Source: Desulfobacterales bacterium (GTDB taxonomy: Bacteria; Desulfobacterota; Desulfobacteria; Desulfobacterales; JAIPEE01). Taken from it: a stretch of DNA of 64,000 bases. Where the stretch lies: positions 1 to 64,000 of the forward strand of contig JAIPEE010000005.1 of assembly GCA_021737275.1 (NCBI GenBank), in the 5' to 3' direction. The first letter of the stretch is position 1. Each line of letters opens with the position of its first letter. A program made the position numbers and the translations under genes. The notes beneath the pieces were generated by a model. It made no database searches, was not told where the DNA came from, and saw only the letters and a list, made by a program, of their open reading frames with translations. This document shows, piece by piece, positions 35,418 through 43,868 of the stretch.

Positions 35418-37979
35418 ATGCAAAATGTAAAACAAGACACAACTTTTAAGAACTCTGGGCCCGGGAATTTATATAGCTCCGAACATTATTCGCCGGAAAA
35501 TGAGAAAAACAATTTGTCAGATTGTAATTTAATACCGAATCCATATAAACATTCAATAAACCATGATCTCTTAAAAGGTGCATGGCATATCGCTCAAAAA
35601 AGTAATGCAAGTTCACCTGGCAAACCAATTGCATATTATTCTTTGTCTTTATATGCCTTTCATCTGCATGGAGAAAGAAATTGGGATGAAAGATGGACTT
35701 ATATGAAATGGGCACTTTCCGATGCTTGTGGCGGATCACTACATGGGAAAAAGGTTCTTGAGTTAGGATGTAACTTAGGTTTATTAAGTGTTTTTGCGGC
35801 TCGCGAAGGCGCAGTTTGTGATGCTTATGACTCACATAAGGATATTATTGAAGCCGCTGAGTTAGTTTCAAAAGCTTATAACGTTTCGGAACAATGCGCT
35901 TTCAGACAAATAAATTTTAATGATGACAAGCAGCTTGATACAATAGGTGATGAATATGATGTCTGTACATGTTTGTCATTATTGAAATGGGTAAAAAAGA
36001 AAGAGCAGTTTATCGAAGTTTTATCAAAACAAAAAACACTTATTTATGAAGGGCATGACGACGATGATTCGGAATTAAGATTGTTACGTCATTTGGGATT
36101 TGATTATGTATATAAAGTCGCTGTTAGTGATTTAAAAAGATCTATTTTTCTGGCTTCAAAAATTCAACTTAAAATTTCTAAACCAATTTCATGGGATGAA
36201 ATTGAAAATATATATGGATTGGCCGGGATTCCATTCCATACCCCAAATACCAAACTGGGAGATGGAAGAGTCTATGAACGAACATATATCAATTCAAAAG
36301 TCATGAAATTCAGACTTTCTCTTGATAAGAACCCGGCCAAATTTGCCTCGCCTGAAGATGAGGCCGTTTTTCTGGAATATTTACGAAAAGTTCCTAATAT
36401 CTGCAGACTTATAGAACATATAAAACACAATGATCATACCATTAATGTCTTAGAATACATTCCCAATATCGGCACCCTTGATAAAGTTGTAATCCCTCCT
36501 GAATTCAAATCCAAAGTAGAAACTCAAAAGCACACACTGATTAAATCAATTAATGATGCAGGTGTTTTGCATAATGATATTGGCGATATGAATTTTCTTG
36601 TTAATTCAGATTATAAACTTTTTTTAATCGACTTTGATCAGGCTCAGTGGGCAGAAGGAAAAAATGACTATGAGCATGGCTTTTGGAAAAAGGCACAAAG
36701 AGTAAATCCAAAGCCGGTCAATGAGCTAAAAATGAACAATCTTGAACAAGCATGGAATATAGCTGCTAAAAGCAATGCCAGCTCTCCGGGAAGAGAGATT
36801 GCTTATTATTCACTTGATATTAATGGCAGGCATTACCCCGGCGAGAGAGATTGGGATAAACGTTGGAACTATTTGGGTGGCGCCCTGAGAAAAGCCTGTG
36901 ATGGTAATATGGCCGGCAAAAAGATTCTTGAGCTGGGCTCCAACCTTGGATTATTAAGTATCTGGGCTGCCAGAGAAGGTGCAATCTGCAAAGGTTATGA
37001 ATATGCCGCTGACATTCAGAAAGGCAGCAAGCTGATTGCAAAGGCCCTGGGTGTTGATGACAGATGTTCATGGCAGCAGGCGGATTTTAATAAACCTGAT
37101 GTTACTGCTCAGATCGAAGATGGCTATGATGTCTGTACCTGTCTTTCCGTTATGAACTGGGTAAAAGATAAGGATAACCTGATCAACCTTCTTTCAAGAC
37201 AGAATGTGGTACTTTATGAGGGCCATGACAGTGATGAAGTTGAGATGGGCCGCTTAAGACAGGCCGGGTTCACTAATATTGAAAAGGTTACTGAGAGCGA
37301 AAGAAAGCGCGGTGTCTTTCTGGCTAAAAAAGATGAATCTCCTCAACCATTAACTGATAACACTAAGAATGAGTTATTGGAGAAAGCCTGGGATATCGCA
37401 GCAAAAAGTAATGCCAGCTTTCCGGGTAAATATATTGCCTACTATTCTTTAAATATTGACGGCAAAACATATTCCGGTGAACGTAAATGGGAAGACCGCT
37501 GGAGTTATATCGGCAAATCACTTCAACAGGCCTGCGGCGGCAGCCTTCAGGGGAAACGTGTTCTGGAGCTGGGAAGCAACTTAGGGCTTCTGAGTATCTG
37601 GGCAGCCAGAGAAGGCTCTACCTGTATAGGTTATGAATATGAAGCAGATATTCAGGAAGGCAGTAAGCTCATTGCACAAGCATTAGGTGTAACGGACAGA
37701 TGTTCCTGGCAGCAGGCGGATTTTAACAAACCCGCTGTTACAGATCAGATCCCGAATGGTTATGATGTCTGCACCTGTCTTTCCGTTATGAACTGGGTAA
37801 AAGATAAAGAAAATCTCATCAGACTTCTTTCACGACAAAATGTTGTGCTCTATGAAGGACACGACAGAGATGAGATCGAATTGAGCCGTCTGAGACAGGC
37901 CGGTTTCACCAATATTGAAAAAGTTACAGAGAGTGAAAGAAAACGCGGTGTCTTTCTGGCCAAAAAGGAAGTTATATAA
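35418..37979 (+). CDS. Methyltransferase-kinase-methyltransferase-methyltransferase protein
   Basis: An 853-residue modular protein. Three related SAM methyltransferase modules of about 210 residues each start AW-IA-KSNAS-PG and carry motif I at about 110 (LELGCNLGLLS), 500 and 712 (LELGSNLGLLS). Between modules 1 and 2 lies a kinase-like domain: HNDIGDMNFLV near 384 is the catalytic loop and LIDFDQAQW near 404 the metal motif. Modules 2 and 3 are nearly identical over long stretches, a recent tandem duplication. Start 35418 has AAGGGAG upstream. The target is unknown; a lipid, sugar or flagellin-linked glycan is possible. Confidence 0.7.
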   Translation: MQNVKQDTTFKNSGPGNLYSSEHYSPENEKNNLSDCNLIPNPYKHSINHDLLKGAWHIAQKSNASSPGKPIAYYSLSLYAFHLHGERNWDERWTYMKWALSDACGGSLHGKKVLELGCNLGLLSVFAAREGAVCDAYDSHKDIIEAAELVSKAYNVSEQCAFRQINFNDDKQLDTIGDEYDVCTCLSLLKWVKKKEQFIEVLSKQKTLIYEGHDDDDSELRLLRHLGFDYVYKVAVSDLKRSIFLASKIQLKISKPISWDEIENIYGLAGIPFHTPNTKLGDGRVYERTYINSKVMKFRLSLDKNPAKFASPEDEAVFLEYLRKVPNICRLIEHIKHNDHTINVLEYIPNIGTLDKVVIPPEFKSKVETQKHTLIKSINDAGVLHNDIGDMNFLVNSDYKLFLIDFDQAQWAEGKNDYEHGFWKKAQRVNPKPVNELKMNNLEQAWNIAAKSNASSPGREIAYYSLDINGRHYPGERDWDKRWNYLGGALRKACDGNMAGKKILELGSNLGLLSIWAAREGAICKGYEYAADIQKGSKLIAKALGVDDRCSWQQADFNKPDVTAQIEDGYDVCTCLSVMNWVKDKDNLINLLSRQNVVLYEGHDSDEVEMGRLRQAGFTNIEKVTESERKRGVFLAKKDESPQPLTDNTKNELLEKAWDIAAKSNASFPGKYIAYYSLNIDGKTYSGERKWEDRWSYIGKSLQQACGGSLQGKRVLELGSNLGLLSIWAAREGSTCIGYEYEADIQEGSKLIAQALGVTDRCSWQQADFNKPAVTDQIPNGYDVCTCLSVMNWVKDKENLIRLLSRQNVVLYEGHDRDEIELSRLRQAGFTNIEKVTESERKRGVFLAKKEVI
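36730..37975 (+). repeat. Tandem duplication of the methyltransferase module
   Basis: Two in-frame copies of about 620 bp (roughly 36730-37335 and 37370-37975) encode modules 2 and 3 of the preceding protein. They share long identical protein segments such as DVCTCLSVMNWVKDK and FTNIEKVTESERKRGVFLA. Confidence 0.75.
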
Positions 37980-37981
37980 AA

Positions 37982-38518
37982 ATGGATATTGATAAGCTTT
38001 TTCAGGATTCATTTGAGTACCATCAAAAAGGTGATCTTGAAGGTGCAATGGAGGGTTATAAAACAGTTTTAAACAATAATCCTGATCATCCAAGTGCCCT
38101 TCATTTATCAGGCTTAATTGAATTTGATAAAAACAAAAATTATGATGAGGCAATAACATTAATTGAAAAATCACTCACTCTGGCACCCAATGAACTGCAG
38201 TGGACATTCAATCTGGGAAAAGTTTTTTCAACAGCGGGTAAAATTGATCAGGCGATTTCTACATATAAAAAAGCATTAAGTATGGACCCGGGATCAAGTA
38301 TTGCAAAAGTCGAATTAGGTGATTTGTATTTTAAACAGAACAGGCTCTCCGATGCACTTTTAGTATATTACAGACTCCTGACTGAAGATATTATGAACGG
38401 TGAGCTTGCACAAAAGTACATTAAAACTCTAGTTGCAATGAGCAAATCAAAAGAAGCGGAATACTTTGCGTATCGGTTTAAAAAATCAAATCCGCAGACA
38501 ACCATTGAGGTTAAATAA
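37982..38518 (+). CDS. TPR-repeat protein
   Basis: A 178-residue protein made of about four TPR units (FEYHQKGDLEGAMEGYKTVL, LGKVFSTAGKIDQAISTYKKAL, LGDLYFKQNRLSDALLVYY). It has no signal peptide and no catalytic motif. It starts 2 bp after the methyltransferase gene and 4 bp before the GT41 gene, so it is cotranscribed. It may be an adaptor that presents substrate to the GT41 enzyme (inference). Confidence 0.75.
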   Translation: MDIDKLFQDSFEYHQKGDLEGAMEGYKTVLNNNPDHPSALHLSGLIEFDKNKNYDEAITLIEKSLTLAPNELQWTFNLGKVFSTAGKIDQAISTYKKALSMDPGSSIAKVELGDLYFKQNRLSDALLVYYRLLTEDIMNGELAQKYIKTLVAMSKSKEAEYFAYRFKKSNPQTTIEVK

Positions 38519-38522
38519 CAAT

Positions 38523-41267
38523 ATGTCGAAAAAAAGGAATAAAAACAAATCTAAAAACAGCGACAATACCTCAAAAGCTAAAAGCAGCAGCCAGACAATT
38601 CTTTTTTCAACTGCTGTATCTTTGTTTGAGAAGGGTGATTTAACTGATGCAAAGAAAATTTTTCGTAAAATTTTAAAAAAGCAACCCTCCCATATTGAAT
38701 CATTAAATTATATGGGATTGATTTATAAAACTGAAAGCAATTTAGATGAATCAATAAACTGTTTTAATCAAATTATTACTTTAGATCCGAAATATGCAAA
38801 TGCCTATTTCAACATTGGCGGCATATATATTGATCAGGCACAGTACAATGAAGCGCTGGATATGTTTAAAAAAGTTACTGCTCTAGTCCCTGATTATACA
38901 AATGCCTGGTTTAATCTTGGTTTAATTTCCACTGCTTTGAATAAAAATGAAGACGCGCTGTCTTATTACAAAAAAACAATTGAACTTGATCCATCCTATT
39001 CTCATGCCTATCAGAATATTGCCAGCATATATCAAAACGATAAAAACGTTGATAAAGCAATTGAATATTTTGAAAAGACAATACAAGCTGACCCTAACTA
39101 TTCTAACGCCTGGTTTAATCTTGGTTTCATTGAAATGAATCGAAATAATAACGAGAAAGCAATTAAATATTTTGAAAAATCATATGAAATCCAACCTGAT
39201 TCTGTTGAAACAATTGTAAATATTGGCTTTATCAAACAGAAACAGGAGCTTTATGATGAAGCTCAACAATATTATGAAAAAGCAATTTCAATCAACCCGG
39301 ATTTCAGCGGTGCACATATTAATCTCGGTAATATTTACCAGCATAATGGAGATAATTTAAAAGCATTAGAATGCTACAATAAAGCAGCATCAATTAATCC
39401 AAGTATTCTTGTATTTAACAATATTTGCGGTATTCAAAAAGATTTAATGAATTATGATCAAGCAAATGAAGTCTTACTCAAAATGTTAGAATTCCCTGAT
39501 CTTGATAAATCCGATTTGGCCAGTATCCATGATACATTGATTCAAATATGTGAATGGGACAAGGCGTCTGAAATCATAGATAAACTCAGAGTAGCTGAAT
39601 TCAATTCTGAAACAAAGGACGTATTCGCAGGGAGCTTGATGGAGTTTTGCGGTAATACGGACCTGACGCTTGATGAAATTTCAGAATTCCATAAACTCTG
39701 GAGTAATTTTACAGAAAAACTGGTTGTACCATATAAGCACAACCGAGACTCGAAGCGATTCAAAGACCGGAAAAAGCCCCGGATAGCATATATTTCTCCT
39801 GATTTAAGAGAACACTCTGTAGGATATCTGATTAAGGATATTATCACATCTCATAATCATGAAGAGTTAGAAATATATTGTTATGCTAACCATGATCCTA
39901 AGAGTAGTGATGCCTTTACACAGGAAATGATAAATAGCTGTAAGTGTTTTAAGTATATAAAGCATATGACAGACAAAGCAGTTGCTGATGAAATATATAA
40001 TGATGAAATTGATATCCTCATTGATCTTGCCGGGCATACGGCCGGACATCGTCTTCGCTCAATGGCATATAAGCCTGCGCCAATTCAAATGACATATCTC
40101 GGTTACCCGAATACAACAGGTATGAGCCGAGTTGATTACAGGATCTCTGATCAATACGCTGAAACAACACATGACAAAGACTACAGATATTCTGAGAATC
40201 TTATCAGACTGACAAATTGTTTTCTTACTTTTAAAGGATTTTTGGAAACAACACCGGAGCCTGCAAAAAGCAAAAGTGGTAAGTCTATCATTTTCGGCTG
40301 TTTTAATAATATCCAAAAGCTGTCGCCAACAGCTATAAAATTATGGGCAGCTATTTTAAATGACGTAGAAAATAGTGTTCTCCATCTTAAGGCCAAGCAA
40401 CTTAATACAACGTTTGTATGGAATAATATCGAAGAAGAATTTAAAAAATATGATATTTCATCAGAAAGATTGAAGTGCTTAGGTTATGCGCCCACAAGGC
40501 AAGATCATCTTAAATGCTATAATGATATTGATATCGCACTGGATACATTTCCTTATAACGGAACAGTTACTACACTTGAATCTTTGTGGATGAACATACC
40601 GGTTGTTACACTTGTGGGTGAAAGCCATGCCCAGCGGGTTGGGTACTCAATTTTGAAAAACCTTGCTCTGGATAAACTTATAACTTTTACAGAAGAGGAA
40701 TATGTTTCACGAATTGTCGAACTTGCAAAACATCCCGAAATAATTGTTGATTTGAAGACAAAGATGAGAAAACGACTTATTGCCTCATCAATATGCAACC
40801 CTGAAGTGTTTACACGCGAACTTGAACTAAAGCTTAAAAAAATATGGCTGGACTATCTGAGGAAAGGAAGTACAGGCCTAAACATGAAAGAAAACATTAT
40901 TGAACCCACAGATGAGCAGCTTGATGGAGAAATATCGAATGCAAGCCGTTTGAGAATGGCAATGGTAAAACTCAAAGCATGTGACTACGAAAGTGCTATA
41001 GAAATATCAAACAGCTTACTGAATTCAAATGGAATTTCTTACTTAGCATGGTATGTTCTTGGCGCATCACACCTTGGTCTTGGTGATAATGAAAAAGCCT
41101 TCGATGCAATCAGCAAATCTCTTTCACTTAATGATAATAATGCGGGTGCCTGGAAAATGTTGGGAGAATTAAATATTCTCAATGACGATATAGAAAATGC
41201 AAACTTATGCCTTGCAAAGATCTTGGAAATCACCCAGTCTGAACTAAATAAAATGGTTCAAAAGTAG
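38523..41267 (+). CDS. GT41 O-GlcNAc-transferase-like protein (TPR-SPINDLY type)
   Basis: A 914-residue enzyme. After a Lys-rich start, at least eight TPRs fill residues 30-400 (DPKYANAYFNIGGIYIDQAQYNEAL and similar). The catalytic region from about 415 shows IAYISPDLREHSVGYL with the conserved His, then DLAGHTAGHRLRSMAYKPAP and QMTYLGYPNTTGM, the classic OGT/SPINDLY segments. A UDP-binding part follows (FNNIQKLSP, LDTFPYNGTVTTLESLWM). The last 100 residues are again TPR-like. Such enzymes glycosylate Ser/Thr of proteins; flagellin is the obvious local candidate. ATG 38523 is preferred over the TTG at 38466. Confidence 0.88.
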   Translation: MSKKRNKNKSKNSDNTSKAKSSSQTILFSTAVSLFEKGDLTDAKKIFRKILKKQPSHIESLNYMGLIYKTESNLDESINCFNQIITLDPKYANAYFNIGGIYIDQAQYNEALDMFKKVTALVPDYTNAWFNLGLISTALNKNEDALSYYKKTIELDPSYSHAYQNIASIYQNDKNVDKAIEYFEKTIQADPNYSNAWFNLGFIEMNRNNNEKAIKYFEKSYEIQPDSVETIVNIGFIKQKQELYDEAQQYYEKAISINPDFSGAHINLGNIYQHNGDNLKALECYNKAASINPSILVFNNICGIQKDLMNYDQANEVLLKMLEFPDLDKSDLASIHDTLIQICEWDKASEIIDKLRVAEFNSETKDVFAGSLMEFCGNTDLTLDEISEFHKLWSNFTEKLVVPYKHNRDSKRFKDRKKPRIAYISPDLREHSVGYLIKDIITSHNHEELEIYCYANHDPKSSDAFTQEMINSCKCFKYIKHMTDKAVADEIYNDEIDILIDLAGHTAGHRLRSMAYKPAPIQMTYLGYPNTTGMSRVDYRISDQYAETTHDKDYRYSENLIRLTNCFLTFKGFLETTPEPAKSKSGKSIIFGCFNNIQKLSPTAIKLWAAILNDVENSVLHLKAKQLNTTFVWNNIEEEFKKYDISSERLKCLGYAPTRQDHLKCYNDIDIALDTFPYNGTVTTLESLWMNIPVVTLVGESHAQRVGYSILKNLALDKLITFTEEEYVSRIVELAKHPEIIVDLKTKMRKRLIASSICNPEVFTRELELKLKKIWLDYLRKGSTGLNMKENIIEPTDEQLDGEISNASRLRMAMVKLKACDYESAIEISNSLLNSNGISYLAWYVLGASHLGLGDNEKAFDAISKSLSLNDNNAGAWKMLGELNILNDDIENANLCLAKILEITQSELNKMVQK

Positions 41268-42995
41268 ATGCAGACACTTGAAACATATTTTTTAAGCAAC
41301 AATGCTGCTTTATGCGATAAACGCTTCTCGCATATTGACATTTTGTTTCAGGAGAACAATTCAAAATCTTCCAAGAATAGCCTGAAAAACCAAAAGTATA
41401 TCACAGTTACAAATAAGCGGAGAGAAAATAATTACATTGAAATAAATTCAATTATCGTTCTTTTGGGTATTGATTCTTTTTATCGCATTTTGAGAAATAT
41501 CAGATCTGTTTTAATTGAACATGCTATCATTCTTATTGCCGATGATAGTGAATCTTTTAAAAGTATGCTCAATAAATTCGATTTGAGCGATATTTTCAAT
41601 CGAAAGAATTTTTATATAACAACAGATAATGACATTTCGAATACTGTAAAATATATCTCTCAGATCCAGTTAAAATATTCCGGTAAACCGTTATACTTTT
41701 ATGAAAACCATGAAACAGCAGATCTTAACATAAAATTTTATAGTGGTGTTATAAACGCTTTTAAAAGAGATACTAAGCAAAACATCTATGACCAATTAAA
41801 ATATAAAAAATTTGCAGAGGACAAAACAAAAGTATTGTTGCTGTCCGGCCACTATTTTATTACAAAAGAAATAGTAAACACCTTTAATCGGATGGGTATC
41901 GACTATAAACCTGTTGATATAAAGCCAGGAAACCGGGCTTCACAAATATTTATTGAAGATATCATTAAGCATATTATTGAATTTAAGCCGGATTTTCTAT
42001 TGACCATAAACCATCTGGGTCTTGATTGTGAAGGAAAATTAGCACAGTTTCTCGAAAAAATTGAAATGCCACTTGCCTCCTGGTATGTTGATGACCCTAA
42101 TCTTATCATCCGGTTTCATCATAATAATATTACATCATACAGCACTTTGTTCCTCTGTGATAAAGATCGTGTCCAAAACACGAAAGATATGGGATTTGAA
42201 CATTCGTATTATCTTCCTCTGGGAGTAGATGAAACTGTTTTTCGCCCTATAAAAACAGATTCGAATCCATTTTCACAATATTCGCCCCAAGTTGGTTTTG
42301 TTGGAAACTCAATGGTCAGCAAGGTTAAAGAAAGTTTAAACAGAGCAGATGTCAATGGATCGCTGAAGCCCGCTTTCGAAGAAATTGCCGGTATGTTTAT
42401 GATAAATAACCATCGCAGCATAGAAGAAACCGTGCTATCTGTTTTTCCTCATATCTCAGCCGAATTCATTTCACTATCCAAAGAAAAGCGAAATAATTTT
42501 GAAGCGGCTCTCTACTGGGAAGCTACCCGTCGTTACAGGTTAAAAAGAATCAGCAGGTTACTGCCATCAAATCCCATAATAGCAGGTGATGCCGGTTGGA
42601 AAGAGTTAATCGAAGAAAATCAGTTTACACATCTCCCGGAACTTTCATATCATGATCAACTGCCGCTGTTTTACAATGCAATAAAAATAAACTTCAATGC
42701 AACCAGTCGCCAGATGAAAGGTGCCGTTAACCAAAGGGCATTTGATGTTCCGGCATGCAACCGTTTTCTATTAACGGATTTTCAGGAACAGATTGCTGAA
42801 TTGTTTGATATTGGAAATGATATGATATGCTACAACTCACCAGATGAAATTGAGGATCTTGTTCGTTTTTATTTGAACCATGGTACGGAAAGAGACAGAA
42901 TATCTAAAAACGGATACCAGCGGGTAATTAAGGATCACACATACACAATACGTATTAAAAATATGATAGATATAATGAAAAAACTATACCATTAA
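41268..42995 (+). CDS. CgeB-like glycosyltransferase
   Basis: A 575-residue DUF3880/CgeB-type glycosyltransferase. FKPDFLLTINHLGLD, SWYVDDPNLIIRF, YLPLGVDETVFRPI and KINFNATSRQMKGAVNQR are the same blocks as in the C-terminal part of the protein at 12758, so the two are paralogues at opposite ends of the glycan block. The first 185 residues are poorly conserved and I do not recognise them. Its ATG follows the GT41 stop directly (TAG-ATG). It is probably cytosolic and acts on flagellin glycan. Confidence 0.75.
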   Translation: MQTLETYFLSNNAALCDKRFSHIDILFQENNSKSSKNSLKNQKYITVTNKRRENNYIEINSIIVLLGIDSFYRILRNIRSVLIEHAIILIADDSESFKSMLNKFDLSDIFNRKNFYITTDNDISNTVKYISQIQLKYSGKPLYFYENHETADLNIKFYSGVINAFKRDTKQNIYDQLKYKKFAEDKTKVLLLSGHYFITKEIVNTFNRMGIDYKPVDIKPGNRASQIFIEDIIKHIIEFKPDFLLTINHLGLDCEGKLAQFLEKIEMPLASWYVDDPNLIIRFHHNNITSYSTLFLCDKDRVQNTKDMGFEHSYYLPLGVDETVFRPIKTDSNPFSQYSPQVGFVGNSMVSKVKESLNRADVNGSLKPAFEEIAGMFMINNHRSIEETVLSVFPHISAEFISLSKEKRNNFEAALYWEATRRYRLKRISRLLPSNPIIAGDAGWKELIEENQFTHLPELSYHDQLPLFYNAIKINFNATSRQMKGAVNQRAFDVPACNRFLLTDFQEQIAELFDIGNDMICYNSPDEIEDLVRFYLNHGTERDRISKNGYQRVIKDHTYTIRIKNMIDIMKKLYH

Positions 42996-43004
42996 GGGGG
43001 AATC

Positions 43005-43655
43005 ATGCAAACCTTACCAATATCCAATATCGATAAAAATTCTTTTAGATGCTTTATTGATGGTTCTGAACAAATATTAACCGGGAGTTTTACTAATCTT
43101 GAAGATGTTCTGCTTGACATCATGGCCCACCAGATACCTGATACCCATAATATATGGTCAGTTTCTCTAAATGGTGAACACTTCAGTGAAACTGAAACGG
43201 TAAAAGCAAAATTGGTTACACTGGATACCATACGGTCACTTGAAATTTCTACAAAAGGTGAAAAAGATATCCTCATGCAGTTTCTGGATAGCAGTAGTGA
43301 AACCTGTGATATTTTAATTCAGAGTGCATTTAAAATTGCAGAACTCTTCAAAACAGGGGATGATAAAATAGCCAATGCATATTATCTGGAATTTTTAAAT
43401 GCATTTCAAAACTTTTGCTCCATGGTACAACATAATCTGACGAATATGGATTCTGATTTGCATAACATTTCATTTAAATACATTTCAATAAAGATAGATG
43501 CTGAAGAGCTTGAAAATATTTTTACTGATATGATTGCGGCTCAGGAAAAAATGGATTGGATACTTTTGTCAGATAAACTTGAAAATGATATTGCTCCTTT
43601 TTTGAAGGCATATTCTTATATTTTACCTATCATTAAAATGCAGGTAAAAGAATAA
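43005..43655 (+). CDS. Uncharacterised protein at the end of the glycan operon
   Basis: A 216-residue protein that I do not recognise. Residues 1-90 look like a small alpha/beta domain (FRCFIDGSEQILTGSFTNLEDVLLDIM), and residues 90-216 are helical (TCDILIQSAFKIAELFKTGDD, QKMDWILLSDKLENDIAPFL). There are no cysteines beyond four scattered ones, no membrane segment and no catalytic motif. It has a strong ribosome site (GGGGG) 4 bp before the ATG and is followed by terminators. Its position between the glycosyltransferase and flagellin suggests a flagellin- or modification-related role. Confidence 0.65.
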   Translation: MQTLPISNIDKNSFRCFIDGSEQILTGSFTNLEDVLLDIMAHQIPDTHNIWSVSLNGEHFSETETVKAKLVTLDTIRSLEISTKGEKDILMQFLDSSSETCDILIQSAFKIAELFKTGDDKIANAYYLEFLNAFQNFCSMVQHNLTNMDSDLHNISFKYISIKIDAEELENIFTDMIAAQEKMDWILLSDKLENDIAPFLKAYSYILPIIKMQVKE

Positions 43656-43725
43656 GTACTGAGTACTGAGAAAAAAATCAGAAGTACTGAGTGATGAGCG
43701 ATGAGTTCTGAGGAAAGAGAAAGTT
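43656..43725 (+). repeat. Degenerate AGTACTGAG/GATGAG repeat
   Basis: Words of 7-8 bp (AGTACTGAG, TGATGAG, CGATGAG, TTCTGAG) in loose tandem directly after the operon's last stop. This is the reverse form of the ACTCAGA words at 13737 and 46885. Confidence 0.65.
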
Positions 43726-43741
43726 AGGAGAAAAAATAGTT

Positions 43742-43790
43742 ACTGCATTTTTTGCAGTCAAGATTTCCTGTGAAAGCGGGAATTTTTTTT
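43742..43790 (+). terminator. Terminator of the glycan operon
   Basis: ACTGCA-TTTTT-TGCAGT (43742-43758) is followed by TTCCTG-TGAAAG-CGGGAA and eight T (43765-43790). The second is a typical short stem with a U-tract on the plus strand. Confidence 0.6.
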
Positions 43791-43800
43791 GACCTAAAGT

Positions 43801-43835
43801 AAAAAGGGGAAGCAAAATGCTTCCCCTTTTTTTAT
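43801..43835. terminator. Bidirectional terminator between the glycan operon and flagellin
   Basis: A perfect 14-bp stem, AAAAAGGGGAAGCA with its complement around AAA, has A- and T-runs on both sides. It can stop transcription of fliC (minus) and the operon (plus). Confidence 0.88.
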
Positions 43836-43868
43836 TTTTATACGTACAAGTTCAACTCATGGAACGTA

